DNA of 64,000 bases, taken from assembly GCF_041714655.1 (NCBI RefSeq), contig NZ_CP168219.1, positions 1,860,001-1,924,000 of the forward strand, written 5' to 3'. Source of the DNA: Pseudoroseicyclus_A sp041714655 (lineage in GTDB: Bacteria > Pseudomonadota > Alphaproteobacteria > Rhodobacterales > Rhodobacteraceae). Position numbers and translations under genes: made by a program. Shown piece after piece: positions 31,849 through 40,140 of this stretch (its first letter is position 1; every line of letters begins with the position of its first letter). The notes under the pieces were generated by a model that searched no databases, was not told the DNA's origin, and saw only the letters and a program-made list of their open reading frames with translations.

Positions 31849-32582
31849 GGCGGGGCGCCGCCCACCTTCCCTTCGCGGCCGCGACATTCGCGGCCGCTCT
31901 ATTCCCTGCCGCCCCTGCCCATGCCTGCCGCCTCGCGCTCGTCCTCGGGCTCGACGTCTCGGCCTCGGTCGATCAGCGGGAGGATCTGCTGCAGCGCCAG
32001 GGGCTGGCGGCGGCGCTTCTGTCGGACGGCGTCCAGGAGGCGCTCTTCGGCTCCGGCGAGCCGCCGGTCGCCATCGCCGCCTTCGAATGGTCGGGCCGCG
32101 TGAACCACGACGTGATGCTCGACTGGCGGCTGATCGAGACGGAGGAAGACCTTCTGGACGCCGCCGCCGCCATCACCGCCTCCCGCCGCCACGATGACGA
32201 GTTCCCCACCTCCATCGGCGCCGCCCTGGGCTTTGCCTCGCGGATGCTGTCGGAGGCGCCGGCCTGCACGCGGGCGGTCATCGACCTCTCCGGCGACGGC
32301 GTGCACAACGACAGCTACCCGCCAAGCACCGCCTACCGGGTCTTTCCTCTGGAGGGCGTCACGGTGAACGGGCTGGTGATCGAGGGCGGCGTGAATGGCG
32401 CCGGCGAGGTGGAGGACGTCTATACCCATTACCTCCGCGAGGTCATCCGCGGCCCTGGCGCCTTCGTCATCGCCGCCGAGGGCTTCGACGATTACGAGCG
32501 CGCCATGCGGGTGAAGCTGGAGCGCGAGCTCCGGGCGATGGCCCTGGGCGCGCTGGACATGCCCGGGGGCGGCCCCGGGTGA
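31845..32582 (+). CDS. DUF1194 exported von Willebrand A-like protein, first copy
   Basis: 245 residues from GTG 31845. A signal peptide ends at APAHA-C. The mature protein has LALVLGLDVSASVDQRED, a DxSxS metal-ion-dependent adhesion site, and VIDLSGDGVHNDSYP later in the domain. These fit the DUF1194 family of periplasmic VWA-like proteins. The function of the family is not known. It overlaps gloA and the second DUF1194 gene by 4 bases each. Confidence 0.85.
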   Translation: MRRGAAHLPFAAATFAAALFPAAPAHACRLALVLGLDVSASVDQREDLLQRQGLAAALLSDGVQEALFGSGEPPVAIAAFEWSGRVNHDVMLDWRLIETEEDLLDAAAAITASRRHDDEFPTSIGAALGFASRMLSEAPACTRAVIDLSGDGVHNDSYPPSTAYRVFPLEGVTVNGLVIEGGVNGAGEVEDVYTHYLREVIRGPGAFVIAAEGFDDYERAMRVKLERELRAMALGALDMPGGGPG

Positions 32583-33280
32583 GGCGTCTCGCGCTCGCAC
32601 TGGCGCTCGCGCTCCCCGGCGCGGCGGAGGCCGCCTGCCGACAGGCGCTGGCCATCGGGCTCGACGTCTCGGGCTCAGTCGATGCCGAGGAATACCGGCT
32701 GCAGCTCGGCGGGCTGGCCGGGGCGCTCGCTTCGCCCGAGGTGATCGCCCGCCTGACGGAGCCGGGCCCCGAGGTGCGGCTCATGGTCTATGAGTGGAGC
32801 GGGCCGGCGGCGCAGCGGGTGCTCCTGCCCTGGACGGCGCTGCGCACCGAGGCCGATGTCCTCTCCGCCGCGGCGGTGCTGCAAGCCACGCCCCGCGTCG
32901 GCACGGCGCCGACGACGGCGCTCGGCACGGCGATGGGCTGGGGCGCGGCGGCGCTCGAGCCGCAGGATTGCTGGCAGCGGACGCTCGACCTCTCCGGCGA
33001 CGGCAACAACAACACCGGCCCCCGGCCGCAGGACATAACGGTGCCGGAGGGGATCACGGTCAACGCCCTCGCCATCGGCGGCACCGCCATCGCTAGCGAT
33101 CAGGACATGGCGGATATCAAGCAGCTCACGGCCTATTTCCGCGCCTATGTCATCCGGGGGCCGGATGCCTTCGTCGAGGCCGCGCTCGGCTGGGAGGATT
33201 TCGAGGAGGCCATGCGGCGCAAGCTCCTGCGCGAGCTGAAGGCGCTGGCCATCGGGGCGCTGGAGACGGCGCCGGGGTGA
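32579..33280 (+). CDS. DUF1194 exported von Willebrand A-like protein, second copy
   Basis: 233 residues from GTG 32579, overlapping the first copy by GTGA. Signal peptide ending EAA-C, then LAIGLDVSGSVDAEEYRLQL with the same DxSxS site, and TLDLSGDGNNNTGPRP. Both copies end in a related helix (AFVEAALGWEDFEEAMRRKL here). The pair is a tandem duplication that has diverged. The two proteins may pair with each other. Repeat copy C begins about 14 bp after the stop. Confidence 0.85.
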   Translation: MRRLALALALALPGAAEAACRQALAIGLDVSGSVDAEEYRLQLGGLAGALASPEVIARLTEPGPEVRLMVYEWSGPAAQRVLLPWTALRTEADVLSAAAVLQATPRVGTAPTTALGTAMGWGAAALEPQDCWQRTLDLSGDGNNNTGPRPQDITVPEGITVNALAIGGTAIASDQDMADIKQLTAYFRAYVIRGPDAFVEAALGWEDFEEAMRRKLLRELKALAIGALETAPG

Positions 33281-33293
33281 GGTGGGCGTGGCG

Positions 33294-33525
33294 CGGGGCT
33301 CGCCCCCGCCCGGTACGCGCCGGAACGGCGCAGGGCGAGCGCCGGCCCGTCCCGCGGGCTGGCGCTCTGGTGAGGCTGGGCGCGACGGTAAGGTGGGAGG
33401 TGGTTGCACCATAAAGCGCCCCACGGAACCGGCAGGAGCGCTAACCCCCAAGCCGGCGCTCACCCCGCGCGGCATCGTCGTGCCCGGGTGAGGGAGAGAC
33501 GGTGGGTTGAAAACCCACCCTACGC
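33294..33525 (-). repeat. 270-bp terminal-inverted-repeat element, copy C (inverted, one end missing)
   Basis: Read on the minus strand: GTAGGGTGGGTTTT-CAACCCACC at 33524-33502, GGGGCGCTTTATGGTGC in the middle, and GAGCGCCAGCCCG-CGGGA-CGGGCCGGCGCTC near 33366-33336, in the same order as copies A and B. Similarity ends at about 33294, without a recognisable second terminal repeat. The truncated end abuts the DUF1194 stop codon. Confidence 0.8.
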
Positions 33526-33550
33526 GTGCCGCCCCCGTGGGCGCCCCGCC

Positions 33551-35200
33551 CTACTCCCCGAGCAACACCGCCGAGAGCGGCGCGAAGCTCACCTGCGCCG
33601 CGCGGTTCGCCGTCTCCCAGAGCGACAGCGCCGAGATCGTGTCGGGGCGGAGCCGCGCCAGCAGCACCACGCCACCGCCGTTCCGCGCCTGAAACGCCGC
33701 CTGGTCGAGGAAGCGGCGGATCACCCGCGCGTCCTGCCCCTCGGCATCGAGGTCGCGGTAGATCGCGGCGGAGGGCACATCCGCCGCCTCCGCCTCGCGC
33801 CGCGCCGTGCCGAGCCCCTCGTCGAGCGCCACGAAGCCGCGGCCGTCGGCGGCGAGGCGCGCCATCGTCTGCTCGGCCACCGGCTCGCGGGCCGTGAGCC
33901 CGCCGGCATCGACCAGCGCCACCGCCTCGGGCAGCGCGCCGAAGACGGCCTCGAGCGCCACTTCGACATCCTGCGGCGTCGCGCCCGCGGGCAGCCGCGC
34001 GATGGCGGCGACCTCGTATCCGGCGGCGCGCCAGGCTGTAGCGGCGGCGCCGGCATCGGGGCGGCTGGGGTCGATGAGCACCGTCAGCGGCATCTCGATC
34101 TCGCCGAGCGCCGAGGGCGGCAGGCTGCCGTCGTCGAAGAGAAGCACGGTGAGAAGTGGCAGGTCACTGCCTTCAAACGGCGCCGCATAGGCAGAGAGCG
34201 CGCCCTCCTCGGGGACGGGCGCGACGAGCACCTCGTCCTCCGCCTCCGCATCGCCGAGGCGGAGCACCGGCGGCCCGGATGAGGCGCCGGGCAACCCGCC
34301 GCCGGTTCCGGTGCGGGCGATGACCTGGGGGGCGTCCGCCGTCTGCTCCGGCGCATCATCCGGCTCTGGCAGCGCCATGTCCGGCAGCTCGGCAGGCTCC
34401 GCCACCTCCGGCTCCGCTTCCAGCGCCGGCGCGGCGGGCGGGGCGCTCTGCGGATTGGGGAGGACGGGGCTCTCCTCGGCGGGCTCGCCTTCGGGGAGGC
34501 TCCCCGCCTCGGGCGCGCCGAGGGCGGCGGGGGCCGGCGCCTCGCCGAGGGCGGGGGCCGGGGCGCTGGCGATCTCCGGCGCCGCCTCCTCGCCCGGCAG
34601 GGCCGGCAGGTCCGGCGCATCGAGCCCGGGGGCCCCGGCTTCGGGGCCGGCATCCCCACCCGGCAGCGCGTCGATCCCTGCCGGCTCGGCGCCCATGTCG
34701 GGCGTTGCCGGCGCGGCGGGCGCCGCATCGCTGACGGCGGCATCGGGTAGCGCGGCGGGGCTGGGCGGCGTGGCGCTTTCGGCGTCGAGCCCGCCCTCGG
34801 CCCCGGCGGCGGTGCCAAGCTCGGGCGTGGCCACCCGCTCCGGCGCGGCACCGGTGGCGGGCGCCTCCGGCGATTCCTCCGCGCCGCTGCCGGCGCTCAG
34901 CGCCTCGGCCTCGAGCCCGCCGGCCTGGGGCACGGCGGCGGCGACATCGGCCTCGGGCGCGGCCTCGGGCGCGACGCTGCCGGGCGCGGCGGGGGCATCC
35001 ACCTCCGGCACGGCCTCGGCCTCCGCCGGGGTCTGGGGCGCCTCGTCGGCCTCGGGGGCCGCGGCGCCGGCGGGTGCCGTCACCTCTGGCGCGGCGGGCG
35101 GGGTGTTGCCGGGCGGCTGTGGCGCCGCGAGCGAGGCGACGACAAGCGTCCCGCCGCCGACGAGAAGCCCGAACACCACCCCCGAAAGTACGCCGCGCAA
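33551..35200 (-). CDS. Divergent polysaccharide deacetylase (YibQ/DUF610) with long acidic linker
   Basis: 549 residues from TTG 35200, chosen because AGGAGG lies 8 bases upstream (a second TTG at 35203 is possible); frames starting further left are antisense to trpG. An N-terminal span (about 5-28, GVLSGVVFGLLVGGGTLVVASLA) anchors it. About 30-300 is a low-complexity Ala/Pro/Glu-rich linker, presumably crossing the periplasm. The C-terminal domain (about 330-549; LPLLTVLLFDDGSLPPSAL, LTVLIDPSRPDA, LVDAGGLTAREP, GRGFVALDEG) is the divergent polysaccharide deacetylase fold. Catalytic activity is not established for this family. Confidence 0.75.
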   Translation of the reverse strand: MRGVLSGVVFGLLVGGGTLVVASLAAPQPPGNTPPAAPEVTAPAGAAAPEADEAPQTPAEAEAVPEVDAPAAPGSVAPEAAPEADVAAAVPQAGGLEAEALSAGSGAEESPEAPATGAAPERVATPELGTAAGAEGGLDAESATPPSPAALPDAAVSDAAPAAPATPDMGAEPAGIDALPGGDAGPEAGAPGLDAPDLPALPGEEAAPEIASAPAPALGEAPAPAALGAPEAGSLPEGEPAEESPVLPNPQSAPPAAPALEAEPEVAEPAELPDMALPEPDDAPEQTADAPQVIARTGTGGGLPGASSGPPVLRLGDAEAEDEVLVAPVPEEGALSAYAAPFEGSDLPLLTVLLFDDGSLPPSALGEIEMPLTVLIDPSRPDAGAAATAWRAAGYEVAAIARLPAGATPQDVEVALEAVFGALPEAVALVDAGGLTAREPVAEQTMARLAADGRGFVALDEGLGTARREAEAADVPSAAIYRDLDAEGQDARVIRRFLDQAAFQARNGGGVVLLARLRPDTISALSLWETANRAAQVSFAPLSAVLLGE

Positions 35201-35338
35201 CAAAGCTGCCTCCTGCCCGATTATCGGCCGACCGAATCCGGCGCGCGGCTTGACGCCGTGCCGGCCCCGGGGCCATCTTGGCCCGACCTTAGCGCTTGGG
35301 CCCGCCCCCGGGCCAGACCAGAATTTCCGGACCCTTGG

Positions 35339-35932
35339 ATGCTCCTGCTCATCGATAATTACGACAGCTTCACCTACAACCTCGTCCATTACCTGGGCGA
35401 GCTCGGGGCGGAGGTGACTGTTCGCCGCAATGACAAGCTGGACGTGCAGGAGGCGATGGCGATGCGCCCCTCGGCGATCGTGCTCTCCCCCGGCCCTTGC
35501 GACCCCTCGCAGGCCGGCATCTGCCTGGCGCTGACTGAGGCCGCGGCCGAGACGGGCACGCCGCTCCTCGGCGTCTGCCTCGGCCACCAGACCATCGGCC
35601 AGGCCTTCGGCGGCAAGGTGGTGCGCTGCCACGAGATCGTGCACGGCAAGATGGGCCGGGTCACGCATAGCGGCACCGGCATCTTCGCCGGCCTGCCCTC
35701 GCCCTTCCTCGCCACGCGCTACCATTCGCTGGTGGTCGAACGTGAGAGCCTGCCGGAGGTGCTCGAGGTCACCGCCGAGCTGGAGGACGGCACGATCATG
35801 GGCCTGCGGCACCGCTCCCTGCCGATCCACGGCGTGCAGTTCCACCCCGAGAGCATCCGCTCGGAGCATGGCCACCAGATGCTGAGGAATTTCCTCGACA
35901 TGGCCGCCGCGAGCGCCGAGGTGCCGGCATGA
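35339..35932 (+). CDS. trpG: Anthranilate synthase glutamine amidotransferase subunit
   Basis: 197 residues from ATG 35339. LLLIDNYDSFTYNLVHYLGE opens the class I amidotransferase domain; the nucleophile Cys is in LLGVCLGHQTIG and the catalytic His/Glu pair in GVQFHPESIRSEHG. It supplies ammonia to TrpE; the same subunit may serve aminodeoxychorismate synthase. trpE is not adjacent. The stop overlaps the trpD start (ATGA). Confidence 0.95.
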   Translation: MLLLIDNYDSFTYNLVHYLGELGAEVTVRRNDKLDVQEAMAMRPSAIVLSPGPCDPSQAGICLALTEAAAETGTPLLGVCLGHQTIGQAFGGKVVRCHEIVHGKMGRVTHSGTGIFAGLPSPFLATRYHSLVVERESLPEVLEVTAELEDGTIMGLRHRSLPIHGVQFHPESIRSEHGHQMLRNFLDMAAASAEVPA

Positions 35933-36945
35933 ACGACGCGATGAAACGCCTGATCTACGCCGCCTCCGAAGGCCCGCTCTCCCGCGCCCAGGCGGAGGAG
36001 GCCTTCGCCATGCTCTTCGAGGGCGCCGCGACCCCGGCGCAGATCGGCGGCTTCCTGATGGCGATGCGGGCGCGGGGCGAAAGCGTCTCGGAATATGCCG
36101 CCGCGGCCCAGGCGATGCGCGACCGCTGCGTGGCCGTCACCGCGCCCGAGGGCGCGATGGACATCGTCGGCACCGGCGGCGACGGCAAGCACACGCTCAA
36201 CATCTCCACCGCCACGGCCTTCGTCGTGGCCGGCGCCGGAGTGCCGGTCGCCAAGCACGGCAACCGCAACCTCTCGTCCAAGAGCGGCACGGCGGATGTG
36301 CAGGGCGCGATGGGCATCGACGTGATGGCCGGGCCGGAGGTGATGCAGCGCGCGCTCGACGAGATCGGCATCGCCTTCCTGATGGCGCCTCTCCATCATC
36401 CCGCAATGCGCCATGTCGGGCCCGTCCGCGCCGAGCTCGGCATAAAGACGATCTTCAACATATTGGGGCCGCTCACGAATCCCGCCGGGGTGAAGCGCCA
36501 GCTCACCGGCGCCTTCGCGATCGACCTGATCTTCCCGATGGCCGAGACGCTGCAGGAGCTCGGCAGCGAGGCCGCCTGGCTCGTCCATGGCGCCGACGGG
36601 ACGGACGAGATCTCGATCTCGGGCCCGACCTCCGTCGCCGCGCTGGCCAACGGCAAGATCACCTCGATGGAGGTGCATCCCGAAGATGCCGGCCTGCCGG
36701 AGCATCCGTTCAGGGACATCATCGGCGGCACGCCCGAGGAGAATGCCGTCGCCTTCCGCGCGCTGCTGGACGGGCAGAAGAGCGCCTACCGCGACGCCGT
36801 CCTGATGAATGCCGCCGCCGCCCTCCTCATCGCCGGCAAGGCGAGCTCTCTCTCCGAGGGCGCTGAAATCGCGGCGGAAAGCATCGATTCCGGCGCGGCG
36901 CGGGGCAAGGTCGAGGGCCTCGCCCGGCTCACCTCCGGCACGTGA
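35929..36945 (+). CDS. trpD: Anthranilate phosphoribosyltransferase
   Basis: 338 residues. The GTGGDGKHTLNIST phosphoribosyl pyrophosphate site, VAKHGNRNLSSKSGTADV and HHPAMRHVGPVRAELGIKT are the family hallmarks. It joins anthranilate to PRPP in tryptophan synthesis. Overlaps trpG by 4 bases upstream and the ung GTG start by 4 bases downstream. Confidence 0.97.
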   Translation: MNDAMKRLIYAASEGPLSRAQAEEAFAMLFEGAATPAQIGGFLMAMRARGESVSEYAAAAQAMRDRCVAVTAPEGAMDIVGTGGDGKHTLNISTATAFVVAGAGVPVAKHGNRNLSSKSGTADVQGAMGIDVMAGPEVMQRALDEIGIAFLMAPLHHPAMRHVGPVRAELGIKTIFNILGPLTNPAGVKRQLTGAFAIDLIFPMAETLQELGSEAAWLVHGADGTDEISISGPTSVAALANGKITSMEVHPEDAGLPEHPFRDIIGGTPEENAVAFRALLDGQKSAYRDAVLMNAAAALLIAGKASSLSEGAEIAAESIDSGAARGKVEGLARLTSGT

Positions 36946-37616
36946 CGCCCGAGGTTCCGGGCTGGGAGGCGCTGCCCTTCTGGCGTGACGGTTGGCCCGC
37001 CGTGGAAGCCGCGCTGGCCGCGGAGGAGCGGCAGATCCTGCCGCCGGAGCCCCGGATCTTCGCGGCGCTCCAGGCGCTCCGGCCAGAGGAGGTGCGCGTC
37101 CTCATCCTCGGGCAGGATCCCTATCCGACCCCCGGCCATGCCCATGGCCATGCCTTCTCGGTGGAACCGGACGTCCGCCCCCTGCCCCGCTCCCTTTCGA
37201 ACATCTTCAAGGAGTTGGAGGCCGATGTTCAGGCGGCTCCGCCGACCGGCGACCTCCGCCCCTGGGTGGCGCAGGGCGTGATGCTCCTCAACACCGCCCT
37301 CACCGTGCCCGCCGGCACTACCGGCGGCCATACACGGCTCGGCTGGCTGCCGCTCGTCCGGCAGGTGGTGACGGAGGTCTCCTTGCGCCCCACCGCCTTC
37401 CTCCTCTGGGGCAAGCCCGCGCAGGCGCTCGGCGCCGCCTGCATCCGCCCGGGGGCCCACCTGATCCTTGAGAGCCCTCATCCCTCGCCCCTCTCGGCGC
37501 GACGCGGCTTCTTCGGCTCTCGCCCCTTCAGCCGCGTCAACGCCTGGCTCGAGGCGCGCGGCGAGGCGCCCATCGACTGGGCGGGGGCGCTTCCCTCCGC
37601 CGCAAGCCCGGAGTAG
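36942..37616 (+). CDS. ung: Uracil-DNA glycosylase (family 1)
   Basis: 224 residues from GTG 36942, overlapping the trpD stop (GTGA). The catalytic Asp is in LILGQDPYPTPGHAHGHAFS (the usual GQDPYH reads GQDPYP here), and the second catalytic segment LESPHPSPLSARRGFFGS contains the His. It removes uracil from DNA. Its place between trpD and trpC is unusual but the tight overlaps suggest a genuine operon member. It is shorter at the N-terminus than E. coli Ung. Confidence 0.93.
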   Translation: MTPEVPGWEALPFWRDGWPAVEAALAAEERQILPPEPRIFAALQALRPEEVRVLILGQDPYPTPGHAHGHAFSVEPDVRPLPRSLSNIFKELEADVQAAPPTGDLRPWVAQGVMLLNTALTVPAGTTGGHTRLGWLPLVRQVVTEVSLRPTAFLLWGKPAQALGAACIRPGAHLILESPHPSPLSARRGFFGSRPFSRVNAWLEARGEAPIDWAGALPSAASPE

Positions 37617-37625
37617 TGTCGCGCC

Positions 37626-38432
37626 ATGGATATTCTCGACAAGATCAAGGCCTATAAGCTGGAAGAGGTCGCCGCCCGCAAGGCCGAGACCCCCCTTCAG
37701 GAGATCGAGGCCCGCGCCTCCGCCGCGCCCGCCGTCCGCCCCTTCGCCGAGGCGCTTTCCGGCGCGATCCGCGGCGGCTACGGACTCATCGCCGAGGTCA
37801 AGAAAGCTAGCCCGTCCAAGGGCTTGATCCGCGCGGATTTCGACCCGCCGGCCCTCGCGGAGGCCTATGAGGCCGGTGGCGCCACCTGCCTCTCCGTCCT
37901 CACCGACGGCCCGTCCTTTCAAGGCGACGATGCCTATCTCGTCGCCGCCCGCGCCGCGGTGTCGCTGCCGGTCCTGCGCAAGGATTTCCTCTACGACCCC
38001 TGGCAGGTCGCCGAGGCCCGCGCGCTCGGCGCCGATTGCATCCTCATCATCATGGCCAGCGTCTCCGACGCCCAGGCCGAAGAGCTGGAGGCCGCGGCCA
38101 GTCATTGGGGCATGGACGCGCTCATCGAGGTGCACGACCAGGAGGAGCTCGAGCGCGCGTCGCAATTGAGCTCCACGCTCATCGGGATAAACAACCGCAA
38201 TCTCAAGACCTTCGAGACCGATCTTGAGACAACGCGAACCCTTGCGCGCCGGGTCCCCGAAGGGCGGATCATCGTGGCCGAAAGCGGCATCTTCACGCCC
38301 GAGCATATCGAGGACCTCGCCCGCTACGGCGCCCGCGCCTTCCTCGTCGGCGAGAGCCTCATGCGGCAGGCGGATGTCACGGCGGCGACCAAGGCGCTTC
38401 TCGACGTCCCCGCCCGCGCCGGTGGCCTCTGA
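37626..38432 (+). CDS. trpC: Indole-3-glycerol phosphate synthase
   Basis: 268 residues. DILDKIKAYKLEEVAARK begins the family pattern; LIAEVKKASPSKGLIR contains the catalytic Lys, LSVLTDGPSFQG and LPVLRKDFLYDPWQV follow, and IGINNRNLKTFETDL and VAESGIFTPEHI close the barrel. It forms indole-glycerol phosphate. Starts 9 bp after ung and overlaps moaC by one base. Confidence 0.97.
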   Translation: MDILDKIKAYKLEEVAARKAETPLQEIEARASAAPAVRPFAEALSGAIRGGYGLIAEVKKASPSKGLIRADFDPPALAEAYEAGGATCLSVLTDGPSFQGDDAYLVAARAAVSLPVLRKDFLYDPWQVAEARALGADCILIIMASVSDAQAEELEAAASHWGMDALIEVHDQEELERASQLSSTLIGINNRNLKTFETDLETTRTLARRVPEGRIIVAESGIFTPEHIEDLARYGARAFLVGESLMRQADVTAATKALLDVPARAGGL

Positions 38433-38902
38433 TGGCGCTCAGCCATTTCGACGAGAGCGGCGCAGCGCATATGGTCGACGTGTCGGGCAAACCGGTCACA
38501 TCGCGCGAGGCGGTGGCCGTGGGGCGCATCAAGATGACCTCGCAAACCCTTGATATCGCGATGAGTGGCACCGCAAAGAAGGGCGACGTCATCGGCACGG
38601 CGCGCCTCGCCGGCATCATGGCCGCCAAGCGCACCGCCGAGCTCATCCCCCTTTGCCACCCCCTGCCGATCACGCATGTCTCGATCAGCATCGAGCCGGA
38701 CGAGGGGCTGCCCGGCCTCCGCATCTCCGCCACGGTCCGGACCACGGGCCAGACGGGCGTGGAGATGGAGGCGCTGACGGCCGCCTCGGTCACGGCGCTG
38801 ACGATCTACGACATGCTGAAGGCGGCCGAGAAGGGCATGGAGATCGGCGAGATCCGCCTGGCGCGGAAATCCGGTGGAAAATCTGGGGATTACGAGGCGT
38901 GA
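38432..38902 (+). CDS. moaC: Cyclic pyranopterin monophosphate synthase
   Basis: 156 residues. FDESGAAHMVDVSGKPVTSR, LIPLCHPLPITHVSI and GVEMEALTAASVTALTIYDM are diagnostic MoaC segments. It converts cyclic dehydro-GTP to cPMP in molybdopterin synthesis. Start overlaps trpC (TGATG); the stop overlaps the GTG start of moeA (GTGA). Confidence 0.97.
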   Translation: MALSHFDESGAAHMVDVSGKPVTSREAVAVGRIKMTSQTLDIAMSGTAKKGDVIGTARLAGIMAAKRTAELIPLCHPLPITHVSISIEPDEGLPGLRISATVRTTGQTGVEMEALTAASVTALTIYDMLKAAEKGMEIGEIRLARKSGGKSGDYEA

Positions 38903-40083
38903 TCACGGTCGCCGAGGCGCTGGAGCGACTGTTCGCGCTGGTCACGCCCCTCGGCGAGGAGGAGGTTCCCCTCACCGCCGCCGCCGGCCGCGTCCTTGCC
39001 CGGCCCATCGCCGCCCGCCGCAGCCAGCCCCCGTTCAACGCCTCGGCCATGGACGGATATGCCGTGCGGCAGGCGGATGTGGCCGCGGGCGGGCGCTTGA
39101 AGATCATCGGAGAAAGTGCTGCGGGGCATGGATTTTCCGGAAGCGTTGGTGCTGGCGAGGCGGTGCGGATCTTCACCGGCGCGCCGGTGCCGGACGGCGC
39201 CGATCAGGTGATCCTGCAGGAGGATGTGGCCCGCGAAGGCGATGTGATCACGCTCTCCTCCGAGGCCGGAAAGAGCATCAACATCCGTGCCATGGGCGCC
39301 GACTTCGGGCCGGGCGACAGCCTGTCCGCCCCGCGCCGGCTCTCCCCGGCCGACATTGCCCTCGCCGCCGCAATGAATCACGCGACCCTGCCCGTAACGC
39401 GCCGGCCCGAGGTGGCGATCATCGCCACGGGCGACGAGCTCGTGGCCCCCGGTGACGCGCCCGGCCCCGACCAGATCATCGCCTCCAACACCTACGGACT
39501 TTACGCGCAACTTCAGGCTCTTGGCGCCTTGCCGCGGCTCTTGCCGATCGCGCGCGACACGCTCGAGTCTCTCGCGCTCGCCTTCCGCCTCGCCGAGGGG
39601 GCCGACCTTGTGATCACGGTCGGCGGTGCCTCGGTTGGCGATCACGACCTGGTCGGCGAGGCGGCGGCCGGCGCGGGGCTCGAGCGCAGCTTCTGGAAGG
39701 TGGCCATGCGCCCGGGCAAGCCCTTGATGGCCGGCCGGATGGGCGAGGCCATGCTCTTGGGATTGCCGGGAAATCCCGTCTCCGCCCTCGTCTGCGGCAG
39801 CATCTTCATGGCCCCTGTGATCACGGCGATGCTCGGCCTGCCGCAAGGCGCCGCGCAGCGCCGCATGGCCCGCCTCGCTGCGCCGCTCGCCGCCAACGGG
39901 CCGCGGGAGCATTACCTGCGGGCAAAGAGCGGGCCGGAGGGCGTGACCGCCTTCTCCAAACAGGATTCCTCTTTGCTGTCAGTCCTTTCCGAGGCCGATT
40001 GCCTGATCGTCCAGCCGCCGGGCGACCCTGCGCGCGCGGTGGGCGAGACGGTCGAGATCGTGCCGATTGGCAACGGGCATTGA
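38899..40083 (+). CDS. moeA: Molybdopterin molybdotransferase
   Basis: 394 residues from GTG 38899; the longer frame upstream is out of register with moaC and was rejected. PPFNASAMDGYAVR, IFTGAPVPDGADQVI, VAIIATGDELV and LLGLPGNPVSALVCG are MoeA hallmarks. It inserts molybdate into adenylylated molybdopterin. The gene overlaps moaC by 4 bases and precedes lexA by 57 bp, where an SOS box lies. Confidence 0.96.
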   Translation: MITVAEALERLFALVTPLGEEEVPLTAAAGRVLARPIAARRSQPPFNASAMDGYAVRQADVAAGGRLKIIGESAAGHGFSGSVGAGEAVRIFTGAPVPDGADQVILQEDVAREGDVITLSSEAGKSINIRAMGADFGPGDSLSAPRRLSPADIALAAAMNHATLPVTRRPEVAIIATGDELVAPGDAPGPDQIIASNTYGLYAQLQALGALPRLLPIARDTLESLALAFRLAEGADLVITVGGASVGDHDLVGEAAAGAGLERSFWKVAMRPGKPLMAGRMGEAMLLGLPGNPVSALVCGSIFMAPVITAMLGLPQGAAQRRMARLAAPLAANGPREHYLRAKSGPEGVTAFSKQDSSLLSVLSEADCLIVQPPGDPARAVGETVEIVPIGNGH

Positions 40084-40093
40084 CACAAAACAG

Positions 40094-40108
40094 GAACACA
40101 TATAGAAC
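40094..40108 (+). promoter_or_regulatory. LexA-binding SOS box
   Basis: GAAC-ACATATA-GAAC matches the alphaproteobacterial SOS operator (GTTC-N7-GTTC read on the other strand). It is 33 bp upstream of the lexA start and predicts autoregulation. Confidence 0.85.
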
Positions 40109-40140
40109 ATTGCCCAAACAGGCGGGCAATGAGGGCGACC

